Shown here piece by piece: positions 15,530 to 24,219 of a DNA stretch of 64,000 nucleotides. This DNA is from CAWJNF01 sp963844235. GTDB taxonomy: Bacteria > Actinomycetota > Thermoleophilia > Gaiellales > Gaiellaceae. The translations under genes and the position numbers were made by a program. The notes below the pieces were generated by a model, which was not told the DNA's origin, made no database searches, and saw nothing but the letters and a program-made list of their open reading frames with translations. Location: the NCBI GenBank assembly GCA_963844235.1, contig CAWJNF010000004.1:496001-560000 (forward strand), written 5' to 3'. How positions within the stretch are numbered: the stretch's first letter is position 1; each line of letters opens with the position of its first letter.

Positions 15530-15742
15530 TCAGCCGGACGGGCAGCCGAAGGACCATGACGACCGGATCGCTCGAGGCTCGTCGTCCGAGGACGTTTCCT
15601 TCCAGAGCGTCTGGGCGTCGACGGCAGCGTCGAGGATCAGCAAGCCGTCGATCTCGCGCCGTGTGAGCTCGTCTCCGACGCTGAAGCCGCTACCCGGCCG
15701 TCTGGCGTAGCTCGAGCCGTCGAGCCGCCGTCGCATCGGCAT
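15530..15742 (-). CDS. Small hypothetical ORF downstream of hyuB (doubtful)
   Basis: An open frame of up to 70 aa overlaps the end of the HyuB gene by 53 bp. Its central part (GDELTRREIDGLLILDAAVDAQTL is contained here, split by no stop) has a protein-like hydrophobic pattern and fills most of the 176-bp gap before the convergent VOC gene. I recognise no family and see no good ribosome-binding site. It could be a decayed gene end. Confidence 0.25.
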   Translation of the reverse strand: MPMRRRLDGSSYARRPGSGFSVGDELTRREIDGLLILDAAVDAQTLWKETSSDDEPRAIRSSWSFGCPSG

Positions 15743-17501
15743 CCACCTCGAGCGTCGCGTCGTCGAGGATGACGCCGTAGGCGTCCCGGGCCAGCTCGAG
15801 CGTTGTGAAGCCGTCGAGCACGTCCTCGCGCACGAGCCCCGGCTCGCGCTCGAGCGGATCGCCGTAGCCGGCGGCGTTCGGCGCCTCGATGCGAATCACC
15901 TCGCCTGCCAGGCACGGGAAGCCCGTCACCTTCGCCGGCAGGCTCTCGTCGCCGCCAGCGGAGACCTTCGTGACCCGCGCCGGCACGCCGTCATGCCCGT
16001 CAAAGATGCCGCGCGGGGCGTCGAGATGACGGTCGCCCTCGCTCGAGAATGTGCCGTCGACGAGGAAGCGGTTCTCACGCACGATCCCGATCCCGCCGCG
16101 CCATTTGCCCGGGGCCGCCGGCACGGGCCGGAGCTCGTAGCGGTCGCAGCGTATCGGGAAGCGCATGTCGAGCTCCTCGATGGGGTTGTTGCGGGTGTTG
16201 ACCATGAGATTGTCGACCGAGTCCATGGCGTCCTTGCCGTGGCGGCCTCCGTACGAGCCCTCGTTCACCTCGAGGTAGAGCCAGTACTCGCCAATCTCCT
16301 CGGAAAAGCCCGAGTACGAGCAGAAATGTATTCCTGCCGAGTTCCCGGCCGTGACCTTGTCGGGGATGACGTCGGCGAGCGCGAGGATCGTGTTGTCGAT
16401 GACGCGCTGCACCTGACAGAAGCGCGAGAAACACGCGCGCGGGAAGTTGGGGTTGTAGATCGTGCCCTTCGGGGCGACGACCTTGACCGGCCGGAAGATG
16501 CCGTCGTTCTGCGGCACTCGCTCGGGGAACGTCGCCTCGTCGAGGAGCAGGGTGCGCACGACGAAGTAGGCGGCGACGAGCAGCGTGCCCTCGTACGGGA
16601 CGTTGTAGCCGGTTGGCACCTCCGGGTTCGACCCGGTCAGGTCGATCGTGATCTCGTCCCCTTGGACGATGACTTTCGTCTCGACGCGGAGCGGCACGTC
16701 GCGGTGCTTCGCGTCGTCGTCGAGCCAGCCGGTCGGGGCCGTGTACTCGCCGTCCGGGATCTTCTCGATCTCCGCCCGCAGCATCCGCTCCGAGTAGTCC
16801 ATCCACTCGTACGCTGCCGACATGACGGTGTCGATCCCGTAGCGGTGGAGCAGGCGCAGGAACCGGTCGCGACCGAGCTGGCACGCGCCCAGCATGGCCT
16901 CCATGTCGCCGCGGTTCATCGTCTCGGTGCGGACGTTGTCGAAGATCATCCGGTCGAGATCGTCGTTCAGCTCGCCGCGCCGGTACCAGCGGAGCCCGTT
17001 GTAGATCTTCGACTCGGCGTACATGTCGAACGCGTCGGCGTTGATTCCCGGGAACGACCCGCCGACGTCGAGCACGTGCGCCGTCACGGCGGAGAACGCG
17101 AGGAGCTCGCCCTCCCAGAAGATCGGCACTGCCACCGCGATGTCGGGTGTGTGCGACGCGCCGAGGTACGGGTGGTTGTGGACGATCACGTCGCCTTCCT
17201 CGATCTCGCCGCGTAGGCGGTGGAGGAAGCCGCGGATGTACCACGGCAGCGACCCGATGTGGAGCGGCGTCGTGTCGGACTCGCAGAGCTCCCGCCCGTC
17301 GGCGTCGAAGATTCCGGCGCCGAGGTCCTCCGACTCGCGGATGATCGACGAGTAGGACATGCGGAAGAGGACGCCCGCCATCTCGGCGGCGACTGCGCGG
17401 AACGCACCGCCGAGGACGCGCATCGTGACGGGGTCAACCGGGACGCGCTCCCTGCTCGGGGGATCGGGGTGGCGGCCGAGTTCGTACTCGAGGACCGACA
17501 A
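15690..17501 (-). CDS. hyuB: Hydantoinase B / oxoprolinase-family protein (HyuB)
   Basis: The 603-aa protein starts at TTG 17501 behind AAGGAG. It has the HyuB features: DPVTMRVLGGAFRAVAAEMAGVL near residues 22-45, a SYSSIIRESEDLGAGIFDADG block, HNHPYLGASHTPDIAV, DLTGSNPEVPTGYN, and GGHGKDAM-like and GYGDPLERE motifs at the C-terminus. HyuB subunits act in ATP-dependent hydantoinases, oxoprolinase or acetone/acetophenone carboxylases together with HyuA. No HyuA gene is next to it, which is unusual. The Rieske-type gene directly upstream is probably in the same operon. Confidence 0.9.
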   Translation of the reverse strand: MSVLEYELGRHPDPPSRERVPVDPVTMRVLGGAFRAVAAEMAGVLFRMSYSSIIRESEDLGAGIFDADGRELCESDTTPLHIGSLPWYIRGFLHRLRGEIEEGDVIVHNHPYLGASHTPDIAVAVPIFWEGELLAFSAVTAHVLDVGGSFPGINADAFDMYAESKIYNGLRWYRRGELNDDLDRMIFDNVRTETMNRGDMEAMLGACQLGRDRFLRLLHRYGIDTVMSAAYEWMDYSERMLRAEIEKIPDGEYTAPTGWLDDDAKHRDVPLRVETKVIVQGDEITIDLTGSNPEVPTGYNVPYEGTLLVAAYFVVRTLLLDEATFPERVPQNDGIFRPVKVVAPKGTIYNPNFPRACFSRFCQVQRVIDNTILALADVIPDKVTAGNSAGIHFCSYSGFSEEIGEYWLYLEVNEGSYGGRHGKDAMDSVDNLMVNTRNNPIEELDMRFPIRCDRYELRPVPAAPGKWRGGIGIVRENRFLVDGTFSSEGDRHLDAPRGIFDGHDGVPARVTKVSAGGDESLPAKVTGFPCLAGEVIRIEAPNAAGYGDPLEREPGLVREDVLDGFTTLELARDAYGVILDDATLEVDADATAARRLELRQTAG

Positions 17502-17526
17502 CGAGGCTCCTTCTCTCTGTCCGGCG

Positions 17527-17883
17527 TCAGCCGGCGTCGAGGACGATCTGGCCGTCCTCGATCTCGACGGGATACACCTTGACGCGGGTCTTCGGATCGA
17601 ACAGCGAGACGCCCGTGTCGATCCGGAACTCCCAGCCGTGCCAGGGGCAGCGCAGGACGAGGTCGTCGAGGCCCACGACGTACTCGAGCGGCTTCGAGGG
17701 AACCATCGTCGAGCCGAGCGTCCCGCGGCACAGGGAGGCGCCTTGGTGAGGGCAGGTGTTGCGGAGGGCGTAGAGCCGGCCGTGGACGTTCATCACGCAG
17801 ATCGAGCGGCCGTCGACGTCGACCGTCCGCCGCTGGCCGGGCGGAAGCTCCTCCCTCTTGCATACTACGAAGCGGACCTTCAT
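17527..17883 (-). CDS. Small Rieske [2Fe-2S] ferredoxin-like protein
   Basis: The 118-aa product contains one Rieske domain: CPHQGASLC and, further on, CPWHGWEF provide Cys-x-His and Cys-x-x-His ligands. An insert between them (residues 58-80) resembles NirD/ferredoxin components of ring-hydroxylating dioxygenases. The product ends EIEDGQIVLDAG. It precedes hyuB by 25 bp on the same strand, an atypical partnership. It may deliver electrons to an oxygenase elsewhere or form an unusual complex. The ATG at 17883 faces the divergent amidohydrolase gene. Confidence 0.88.
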   Translation of the reverse strand: MKVRFVVCKREELPPGQRRTVDVDGRSICVMNVHGRLYALRNTCPHQGASLCRGTLGSTMVPSKPLEYVVGLDDLVLRCPWHGWEFRIDTGVSLFDPKTRVKVYPVEIEDGQIVLDAG

Positions 17884-17934
17884 GCCGACCCTCTCACGAC
17901 GGGTCAATATAGGAGGTCGTCGAAGAGGAGCACG

Positions 17935-19095
17935 ATGGCAACCGGCACAGCGACCGATACCGGCATGATCCCCGCGGCTGACTCGGGGCGTGAGCTCACC
18001 GTCGTCGACTGCGACATCCACCCGCACTGGCGCGGTGGCCTCGCCGATCTCGAGCCCTACCTCTCGTCAGCGTGGAAGAAGCGGCTCGGCATGGGCCACG
18101 CCGAGGCCTGGGCCAAGGATGTCTACGCCTCCCATGTTTCGGTCCCGAAGAACGTGCTCTACCCGAACCCCGTAGGTGTCATGCGGCGCGACACCGTCCC
18201 GGAAGACGGCTCGGTGCCGTGCGGGGACCCGGCGTTCGTCGCGCGGGACCACCTCGACGCCTGCGGTATCGACCGCGCGATCCTCGTGAGCGGGAGCCCG
18301 CTCGGCATCAGCGGCTTCCCCGATGCCGACCTCGCGGCGGTCATCGCCTCGGCGCACAACGACTGGCTCGCCGACACGTGGCTCGCGGCCGATCCCCGGT
18401 ACCGCGGCTCCATCGTCGTCGCGCCCCAGGACCCGTCTAAGGCCGCCGCCGAGATCGACCGCGTCGCGGACCGCGCCGGCTTCTTGCAGGTGCAGCTTCC
18501 GCTGCTCAACATCCTCATGGGCGACCGCCACTACCTCCCGGTCTACGAGGCGGCGGCGCGCCACGACTTCCCCATCGCAGTCCATCCGAACTCGATCGAC
18601 GGCATCTTCTCGAAGGGGCCGACGCTCGCCGGAGGCGTGTACACGTACTACACGGAGTGGCACGCGGCACTGAGCCAGGTCTTCCACGGGAACACGATCA
18701 GCCTCGTCTGTCAGGGAATCTTCGAGCGCTTTCCCGGACTCAAGGTTGTCATCTGCGAGGGCGGCGTGGCGTGGCTGCCCGACGTCATGTGGCGCCTCGA
18801 CAAGGACTGGCGCTCCCTGCGCGACGAACTCCCGTGGCTCACACGCCAACCCAGCGACTACATCGTCGACCACATCCGGCTGACGACACAGCCCTTCGTC
18901 GAGCCAGAGAAGCGCTCCCACCTGCACGCGCTGCTCGAGATCATCCACGCCGACCAGACGCTGCTCTACAGCTCGGACTACCCGCATTGGGACTTCGACC
19001 ATCCCCAGCGGGCGCTCGCCGGCGTACCGGACGAGACGCGCAGCCGTGTCCTCGCTGGCAACGCGCTCGATCTCTACGGCGACCGGCTGCTGTAG
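17935..19095 (+). CDS. Amidohydrolase-2 family metal-dependent hydrolase
   Basis: A 386-aa TIM-barrel hydrolase of the ACMSD/amidohydrolase-2 type. VVDCDIHPHW near residue 23-32 carries the DxHxH-like metal motif, later His in IAVHPNSID, and SSDYPHWDF near residue 355 supplies the final Asp. The ATG follows AGAGGAG. Such enzymes decarboxylate or hydrolyse aromatic breakdown products. It is divergent from the Rieske/HyuB pair across a 51-bp gap with AATATAGG, suggesting shared control and a common aromatic or heterocyclic catabolic route. Confidence 0.88.
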   Translation: MATGTATDTGMIPAADSGRELTVVDCDIHPHWRGGLADLEPYLSSAWKKRLGMGHAEAWAKDVYASHVSVPKNVLYPNPVGVMRRDTVPEDGSVPCGDPAFVARDHLDACGIDRAILVSGSPLGISGFPDADLAAVIASAHNDWLADTWLAADPRYRGSIVVAPQDPSKAAAEIDRVADRAGFLQVQLPLLNILMGDRHYLPVYEAAARHDFPIAVHPNSIDGIFSKGPTLAGGVYTYYTEWHAALSQVFHGNTISLVCQGIFERFPGLKVVICEGGVAWLPDVMWRLDKDWRSLRDELPWLTRQPSDYIVDHIRLTTQPFVEPEKRSHLHALLEIIHADQTLLYSSDYPHWDFDHPQRALAGVPDETRSRVLAGNALDLYGDRLL

Positions 19096-19219
19096 GCCCG
19101 CCGCCACGGCCGGTCGCCGCTCTGACACTCTTGCGGGCCCCCGAAGGCGCACATCAAGCCCGCCGGCCGGCTTTGGGCGAGGTCACCGCTGGCTCGGGCC
19201 TGTTCAGTTCGCCCACCCC

Positions 19220-19237
19220 GGTCCCTGTTGAGGGACC
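19220..19237. terminator. Small hairpin in convergent gap
   Basis: GGTCCCT-GTTG-AGGGACC forms a perfect 7-bp stem with a 4-nt loop between the convergent amidohydrolase and aldo/keto reductase genes. The rest of the 166-bp gap shows nothing recognisable. Confidence 0.45.
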
Positions 19238-19261
19238 TGCGCGCGCGACTGTATGTGAGGC

Positions 19262-20029
19262 CTAGAGCAGGCTCTCGAGCTCAGCCTCGCTGAGCTTGAT
19301 TTGCAGTGTCGCCACGTTCTCTCTCAGATGGTCGAGCGAGAGGGTGCCCGGGATCGGCAGCATCGTGGAAGAGCGCGCGAGGAGCCACGCGAGAGCGATG
19401 TCAGCCGCGGTGGCGTGGCGCCGCTCGGCGATTTCGGCAAGCGCGGAGCCGCCATTGACGCGGAGCGGAAAGTAGGGAACGAACACGATCCCTTCGCGAG
19501 CGCAGTAGTCGACGACATCATCGTGCTTGCGCTCGGAGAGGCTGTAGTGGTTTTGCACCGCGGCAATGGGGACGATCCGACGGGCCCGCTCGATCTCCTC
19601 GACACCAACGTTGGAGAGCCCGACGTGCCGAATCTTGCCGCTGTCCCGCTGTTCCTTGATCGCACCGATGCTCTGCTCGAGCGGCGTCGCTGGGTCGACG
19701 CGATGCAAGTAGTAGAGAGGGATGCTCTCCGTCTGCAGGCGCCGAAGGCTCTCCTCGATCTCAGCCTCGAGCACGTCGGCACGCCCGCTGTTCCACCCTC
19801 CCTTGGTGGCAACCACGCAGCCGTCGGGGATGGGTGTGAGCGCAGCGCCGATCGTCGCCTCGCTCTCGCCTTCGGTGTAGGTGTAGGCGGTGTCGATTAC
19901 ATTCACACCGGCCGCGACGGCCGCCTTCACAAAGGCGATGTTCTCGGGCGTCTGAGTCAGCCGGTTCGTCCCGAGTCCGATCCGGGTCACGTCGGAATCA
20001 CCGAGCCGCAGCTTCGGCGTCGCGTTCAC
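19262..20029 (-). CDS. Aldo/keto reductase
   Basis: The 255-aa product (GTG start) has the AKR tetrad: Asp and Tyr in VIDTAYTYTEGESE (46-60), Lys in VVATKGGW and His in YYLHRVDP. The end of the barrel carries IPIPGT-like LPIPGTLSLDHLREN, the NADP-binding loop. AKRs reduce aldehydes and ketones with NADPH. At 255 aa it is shorter than typical plant or animal members but within the bacterial range. This gene and the next large one look slightly less G/C-rich than their surroundings, which may hint at transfer. Confidence 0.9.
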   Translation of the reverse strand: MNATPKLRLGDSDVTRIGLGTNRLTQTPENIAFVKAAVAAGVNVIDTAYTYTEGESEATIGAALTPIPDGCVVATKGGWNSGRADVLEAEIEESLRRLQTESIPLYYLHRVDPATPLEQSIGAIKEQRDSGKIRHVGLSNVGVEEIERARRIVPIAAVQNHYSLSERKHDDVVDYCAREGIVFVPYFPLRVNGGSALAEIAERRHATAADIALAWLLARSSTMLPIPGTLSLDHLRENVATLQIKLSEAELESLL

Positions 20030-20443
20030 GGACAGGACACTACTCCTCCGCGACGATCGCCCTACTCGTCGCGGCGGTCAGCCAAGAGCGATCGATGGCG
20101 CCCGATGAGAATGGCGCTTCGACGTGACGGGGGTCGGCTGGAGGCGCCGACCAGCGTCTCCGCGGGCCGGTCGCTAACCAGAGGGCGGGAGCCGGTCCCC
20201 CGTCGAGGGTACTTGCCCGCACGGACCACGCCTGCGTCGAGGGGTACTTGCGCGCGTTCGTGGAGGCGCCGCCTTGACAGGGCGTGCCGTGGGTGGGAGT
20301 CTTGCGAGCAAAGCAGCCGTGCTGGGGAGGACCGGCTTGGCAGTGTCTCGGCAGCGTCACTGCGGCGTCGTTCGGGGCTCTCGGGTCGTGCCCCCGATGC
20401 GACATGCTTATGAGGTCGGCTGCCTCGTGCGGATCGGGGCCGT
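20030..20443. other. 414-bp gene-free divergent region with an imperfect direct repeat
   Basis: No protein-like frame is convincing here. An imperfect direct repeat, CGTCGAGGGTACTTGC at 20201-20216 and CGTCGAGGGGTACTTGC at 20235-20251, could be paired binding sites for a regulator of the aldo/keto reductase or of the large protease-vWA gene. Confidence 0.45.
20037..20042 (-). promoter_or_regulatory. Leaderless -10 box TAGTGT for the aldo/keto reductase
   Basis: On the minus strand TAGTGT ends 7 nt before the GTG at 20029. Confidence 0.5.
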
Positions 20444-23425
20444 ATGAGCCATCGCATCGGGTCGCTCGTTGCGCAGTCGCCAGCGTTCGCGCTGGGGCCG
20501 GATTCGGGGTTGCCAGCCACCTCGGCCGGCGTGTGGGAGAGGACGTTCTCTCCGCCGGCCCACCCGGAGGGCACGAAGTTCCTCATGTTGCACTTCACCG
20601 GGGCAAGCCTTGGGGCGGGTGATCGGCTCGAGGTCGTGCGCAGCGCCGACGCTGACGCCTTCCACGCCAAGGATGTCTTCACCGCTGCGGACGGAACGAG
20701 CTTCTGGAGCCGGCCCGTTGCGGGTAACTCCGTTGTCGTTCGCTTCATCGACGGGGGTGACGGTGCGGGGCAGGCCCTGATCACGGAGTATGGGCAGGGA
20801 GAGGGCATCCGCAATGGAGGCAACAGCCTCGGGGGCGGCAACGCCAACGGCGATGTGTTCATGCTGGACGCGTCATGGGCCGACCCGACGTTCTTCAGCC
20901 CCGGCGGTGTATGCCCAAGCGGATCGAGCCCGAGCTGGGAGAACGTCGCCGTGCTGCCGGCAGGCGTGATGCGCGAGGCGGCCCGCAGCGCGGGCATGTT
21001 CATCGTCGCCAAAGGAGATCAGCTCTCCACCTGCTCGGCGACGCTAATCGCTCCGGACTTGATCCTCACGGCGTCCCACTGTGTCGTCGCCGATGAGCAG
21101 GCACGCACCGGCTCGTTCACGCTCGACTTTCTAACCGACGCCTCGGGCAACCGGCCGGACGGCTACAACCCTCGCTTCTACAAGCTGACACGGGTCGTTG
21201 AGAGCGGCTTTCGCCGCGAGCCCGGCGACACACGGCCGGGACGCGACTACTCAATCGTGCAGGTCGCGGTTCCTCCTGCTGGGCTCGGAGTGTCGCCGGT
21301 GGCAATGCGCAACACCGTCCCCTCGACAGGGGAGGAGGTGTTTGTCATCCACCATCCGCGCGGCACCGTTAAAAAGGTCTCCCGCCGTCTCGCCGATGCG
21401 ACCGCTTTAGTCGGAGGCATCGAAACGAATGACTATGGAAGGGTCATCCTTCACAACTGCGACATCGATAATGGCAGCTCGGGATCCTCGCTACTTGACG
21501 CCGCCGGGAAAATCATCGCCGTCAACAATTGGGCGCCCGGCCCATGCAATGGCGAGTCGCTGTCGATCATCGACATCGAGCAGGACTTCCTAACGGAGCC
21601 ACCGCCGGCACAGGACGTGGACGTCATGATCGTCTTCGACCGGTCGGGCAGCATGAGTCTGCCGAGCCATACGGCGGGGATGACGAAGATCGAGCACGCG
21701 CGCCGGGCCGCGGCGCTCTTCGTCGACCTGATCCGGAAGGACGCGACGCACCGCGCCGGTGTCGTCACCTTCAGCACGACCGCTGCGTCGCCGCCCGGGT
21801 TCGCCGGGCCTCAGCCCGCAACTGCCATGAACGAGACGACCCTGATCGGGCCGCCACCTCGCGATAGCGGGCTCATCGGCAGTATCGCGCCGGCGGGCGC
21901 GACGACGATCGGCGGCGGTCTGCAGCTGGCGCAGTCGCAGTTCCCCGCCCCCGGCGCCGCCGTGAACAAGCGTGCGATCCTGTTGCTCACCGACGGGCTG
22001 CAGAACACGCCGCCGATGATCGCCGATGCGGAGGCCTCGCTCGCCGGCACCCAGCTCGCCGTCCTCGGCTTCGGTACCGAGGCAAGCCTCGACGGCGGAC
22101 TGCTGACCCGACTTGCGCGCGACCACGGTGGTATCTACACGCGTGCCGAGGACGGCCTGTCGTTGCGGAAGTTCTTCGTGCTCTGCTTCGGCAACGTCTT
22201 CGAGAGCGGTATCTCGATGGACCCGCTTTACGAGCTGCCAGACGGCGCCACGGAAGCGGAGCCCGTCCCTCTACGGGTATGCGGCGAGTCGCGTCTGACC
22301 GTCGTGCTCGGCTGGGAGCGCCCCTCGAGCCGGCTACTGCTGAGCCTCGTCACCCCCGCCGGGACCACCCTCGATGCCTCGACGGCGGGTCTCGTCGCAT
22401 CGTCTGGCGACACATGGGCCTACCTGCGTCTGACACTGCCCTTCGGCGGTGAGCGCGACGGCGCCTGGAAGATCAAGGTCTCCCGTCAAGGCGGGGGCGA
22501 GCTGTCGCCGCCGCTGCACGCGGAGCGGTTCTTCATCACCACCGTCATCGACGGCGGGCCCTACATGCGACCACTGCCGTCGGCGCGGCGCTACTACACG
22601 GGCGACACGCTGAATCCCCTCGTCCAGCTGCGACACCCGAACGGAGCCCGCGTCCACGCCGAGGTCACGCTCGAGGTCGAGCTGCCTGGCGACGGCACCG
22701 GCAACATCCTCACGACGTCAGGTCTGCGCCAAAGTCGTGAAGTCGACGGCGACGCCCTCGACGGTCGCACGAGCACCTTGACCGCTATCGAGGGCGACCT
22801 CGGCGGCCCCATCGTCAGCCGGACGACACGCTCCTTCGAGCTGTTCGACGACGGCGAGCACAGCGACGGCGCCATCGAGCCCGATGGGATCTTCGGCAAT
22901 CTGCTCAGCGACCTGACACGGGTCGAGGGTAACTACACCTTCCGAGCCCTGGCGGAGTTCGGCGACGGCTGCACCGCCACCCGCGAGACCTTCTGGTCGG
23001 CCGAGGTCGCCGTCGGGATCGACCCGGGCCAGACGCTCGTCAGCACCGCCGTCACTGGCACACAACCCGACGGCAGCCAAAACGTGCGCGTCACCGTGAC
23101 GCCCCGGGACGCGTTCGGCAATCATCTCGGCCCCGGACGCGCCGGCCAGTTCGAGGTCGCTCCGGTAGCCGGAAGCCAGCTCACCGGTCCGATCAGCGAC
23201 GTCGGCAATGGCTCCTACGTACAGGACGTGACCTGGAATCCCGGATCGGATCTACTGCCGGGCCTCATCATCACCCAGCCCGAACGCCCGCCCGTCAGCG
23301 TCTTCCCGCCCTCGCCCCAGGCACCAAGACCCCAGCGGCTCCACTGGCTCCTCTGGCTCCTCTGGCTGCTCGTTCTGCTCGTCCTCGTGCTGCTCGGCCT
23401 CGTCGTGTGGCTACTCGTCCGCTGA
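20444..23425 (+). CDS. Trypsin-like protease / vWA domain fusion with C-terminal membrane anchor
   Basis: A 993-aa multidomain protein. Residues 25-120 look like a beta-sandwich prodomain. Residues 170-385 are a chymotrypsin-fold protease: LTASHC with His212, GRDYSIVQV with Asp268, NGSSGSSLLD with Ser346. Residues 391-575 are a von Willebrand A domain with MIDAS DRSGSMS (399-405) and LLLTDGLQN. Then come two or three Ig/beta-sandwich-like segments (600-930) including a PRDAFGNH motif, a Pro-rich stretch, and a final hydrophobic helix (about 968-992) ending in Arg. No signal peptide is visible: a stop lies 10 codons upstream of the ATG. It may be tail-anchored, or the true N-terminus may be missed. 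I know no named family with this architecture. Confidence 0.85.
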   Translation: MSHRIGSLVAQSPAFALGPDSGLPATSAGVWERTFSPPAHPEGTKFLMLHFTGASLGAGDRLEVVRSADADAFHAKDVFTAADGTSFWSRPVAGNSVVVRFIDGGDGAGQALITEYGQGEGIRNGGNSLGGGNANGDVFMLDASWADPTFFSPGGVCPSGSSPSWENVAVLPAGVMREAARSAGMFIVAKGDQLSTCSATLIAPDLILTASHCVVADEQARTGSFTLDFLTDASGNRPDGYNPRFYKLTRVVESGFRREPGDTRPGRDYSIVQVAVPPAGLGVSPVAMRNTVPSTGEEVFVIHHPRGTVKKVSRRLADATALVGGIETNDYGRVILHNCDIDNGSSGSSLLDAAGKIIAVNNWAPGPCNGESLSIIDIEQDFLTEPPPAQDVDVMIVFDRSGSMSLPSHTAGMTKIEHARRAAALFVDLIRKDATHRAGVVTFSTTAASPPGFAGPQPATAMNETTLIGPPPRDSGLIGSIAPAGATTIGGGLQLAQSQFPAPGAAVNKRAILLLTDGLQNTPPMIADAEASLAGTQLAVLGFGTEASLDGGLLTRLARDHGGIYTRAEDGLSLRKFFVLCFGNVFESGISMDPLYELPDGATEAEPVPLRVCGESRLTVVLGWERPSSRLLLSLVTPAGTTLDASTAGLVASSGDTWAYLRLTLPFGGERDGAWKIKVSRQGGGELSPPLHAERFFITTVIDGGPYMRPLPSARRYYTGDTLNPLVQLRHPNGARVHAEVTLEVELPGDGTGNILTTSGLRQSREVDGDALDGRTSTLTAIEGDLGGPIVSRTTRSFELFDDGEHSDGAIEPDGIFGNLLSDLTRVEGNYTFRALAEFGDGCTATRETFWSAEVAVGIDPGQTLVSTAVTGTQPDGSQNVRVTVTPRDAFGNHLGPGRAGQFEVAPVAGSQLTGPISDVGNGSYVQDVTWNPGSDLLPGLIITQPERPPVSVFPPSPQAPRPQRLHWLLWLLWLLVLLVLVLLGLVVWLLVR

Positions 23426-23599
23426 AACCGAGCCGGAGGTAGGCGGCGCTCGGGCAAGGCGCTCGAGCGGCTGCTGGCGATTGGCTGTGATGCGGATCCG
23501 CCGCAGGCCGGCGCCGACGTCTCGATTCGCCCAGCTCCATGCAGGACCCTTCGCGTTTGCATGGACAGCCCGTGCGGTTGGGGAGCGAGCAGACTGCGC

Positions 23600-23605
23600 T
23601 AGGCT
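23600..23605 (+). promoter_or_regulatory. Leaderless -10 box TAGGCT
   Basis: TAGGCT ends 6 nt before the GTG at 23612. Confidence 0.5.
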
Positions 23606-23611
23606 CATCGT

Positions 23612-24133
23612 GTGGCCGAGCCGGCAAACCGCGAGGACGCGTCAGCCCGGGAGCCGATCGACCCCCGAGTGGATATCGGCCATGTGCATCTGAAGGTCGC
23701 AGAGATCGAGCGCTCGCTCGGATTCTGGCGCGACGTCCTCGGGTTCGAGCTGCAGGAGCGACTGGGTGACCAGGCGGCGTTCCTGTCTGCCGGCGGGTAC
23801 CACCATCACATCGGCCTCAACACCTGGGAGTCGAAGGGTGGCGCGCCGCCGCCGCGGGGGACCACCGGCCTTTTCCACGTGGCGATCCGCTTCCCGACGC
23901 GGAGGTCCCTCGCCGAAGCGGTTCGCGACGTCGTACAGGCAGGCGTCCCGCTTCACGGCGCCTCCGATCACGGGGTGAGCGAGGCGATCTACCTCGCCGA
24001 TCCCGATGGAAACGGCGTCGAGCTGTACTGGGACCGGCCGCGCGACGAGTGGCCGCGGACATCCGACGGGCGCATCGCCATGGTGACCGAACGCCTGGAC
24101 CTCGACGGCCTGATCGCCGAGCTCGAGGGCTGA
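23612..24133 (+). CDS. VOC-family protein, CatE-like
   Basis: A 173-aa single VOC module with the extradiol-dioxygenase-like ligand set: IGHVHLKVAEIERSLGFW (first His), YHHHIGLNTW, LFHVAIRFP (second His) and GNGVELYWDRP (Glu). The C-terminal WPRTSDGRIAMVTERLD continues as in CatE-type proteins, which usually have two such modules and about 280 aa, so this is a half-size relative. GTG is supported by the -10 box immediately upstream. It could be a dioxygenase or a glyoxalase/fosfomycin-type enzyme. It is convergent with ftsH. Confidence 0.83.
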   Translation: MAEPANREDASAREPIDPRVDIGHVHLKVAEIERSLGFWRDVLGFELQERLGDQAAFLSAGGYHHHIGLNTWESKGGAPPPRGTTGLFHVAIRFPTRRSLAEAVRDVVQAGVPLHGASDHGVSEAIYLADPDGNGVELYWDRPRDEWPRTSDGRIAMVTERLDLDGLIAELEG

Positions 24134-24137
24134 CGCC

Positions 24138-24174
24138 GGAGATCGACGGGCCGGATGAGATCCGGCCCCTACAG
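24138..24174 (-). repeat. GTAG-headed palindrome, copy 1 of a tandem pair
   Basis: Read on the minus strand it begins GTAGGGGCCGGATCTCATCC and ends in GGCCC before a conserved GTCGATCTCC tail. It is followed at 46-bp offset by a second copy. It lies between the convergent VOC and ftsH genes and may terminate both transcripts. Confidence 0.8.
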
Positions 24175-24183
24175 CTGACGGCA

Positions 24184-24219
24184 GGAGATCGACGGGCCGG
24201 ATGTATCCGGCCCCTACAG
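24184..24219 (-). repeat. GTAG-headed palindrome, copy 2, supplies the ftsH stop codon
   Basis: Nearly identical to the copy at 24138 over 36 bp, with one base less in the loop. On the minus strand the GTAG head contains the TAG (24216-24214) that ends ftsH. Confidence 0.85.

Noticed and set aside
24138..24219. Possible CRISPR mini-array from the tandem 46-bp repeat
   Set aside because: Only two copies, no unique spacers of constant length, no cas genes, and the same sequence occurs dispersed at other loci.
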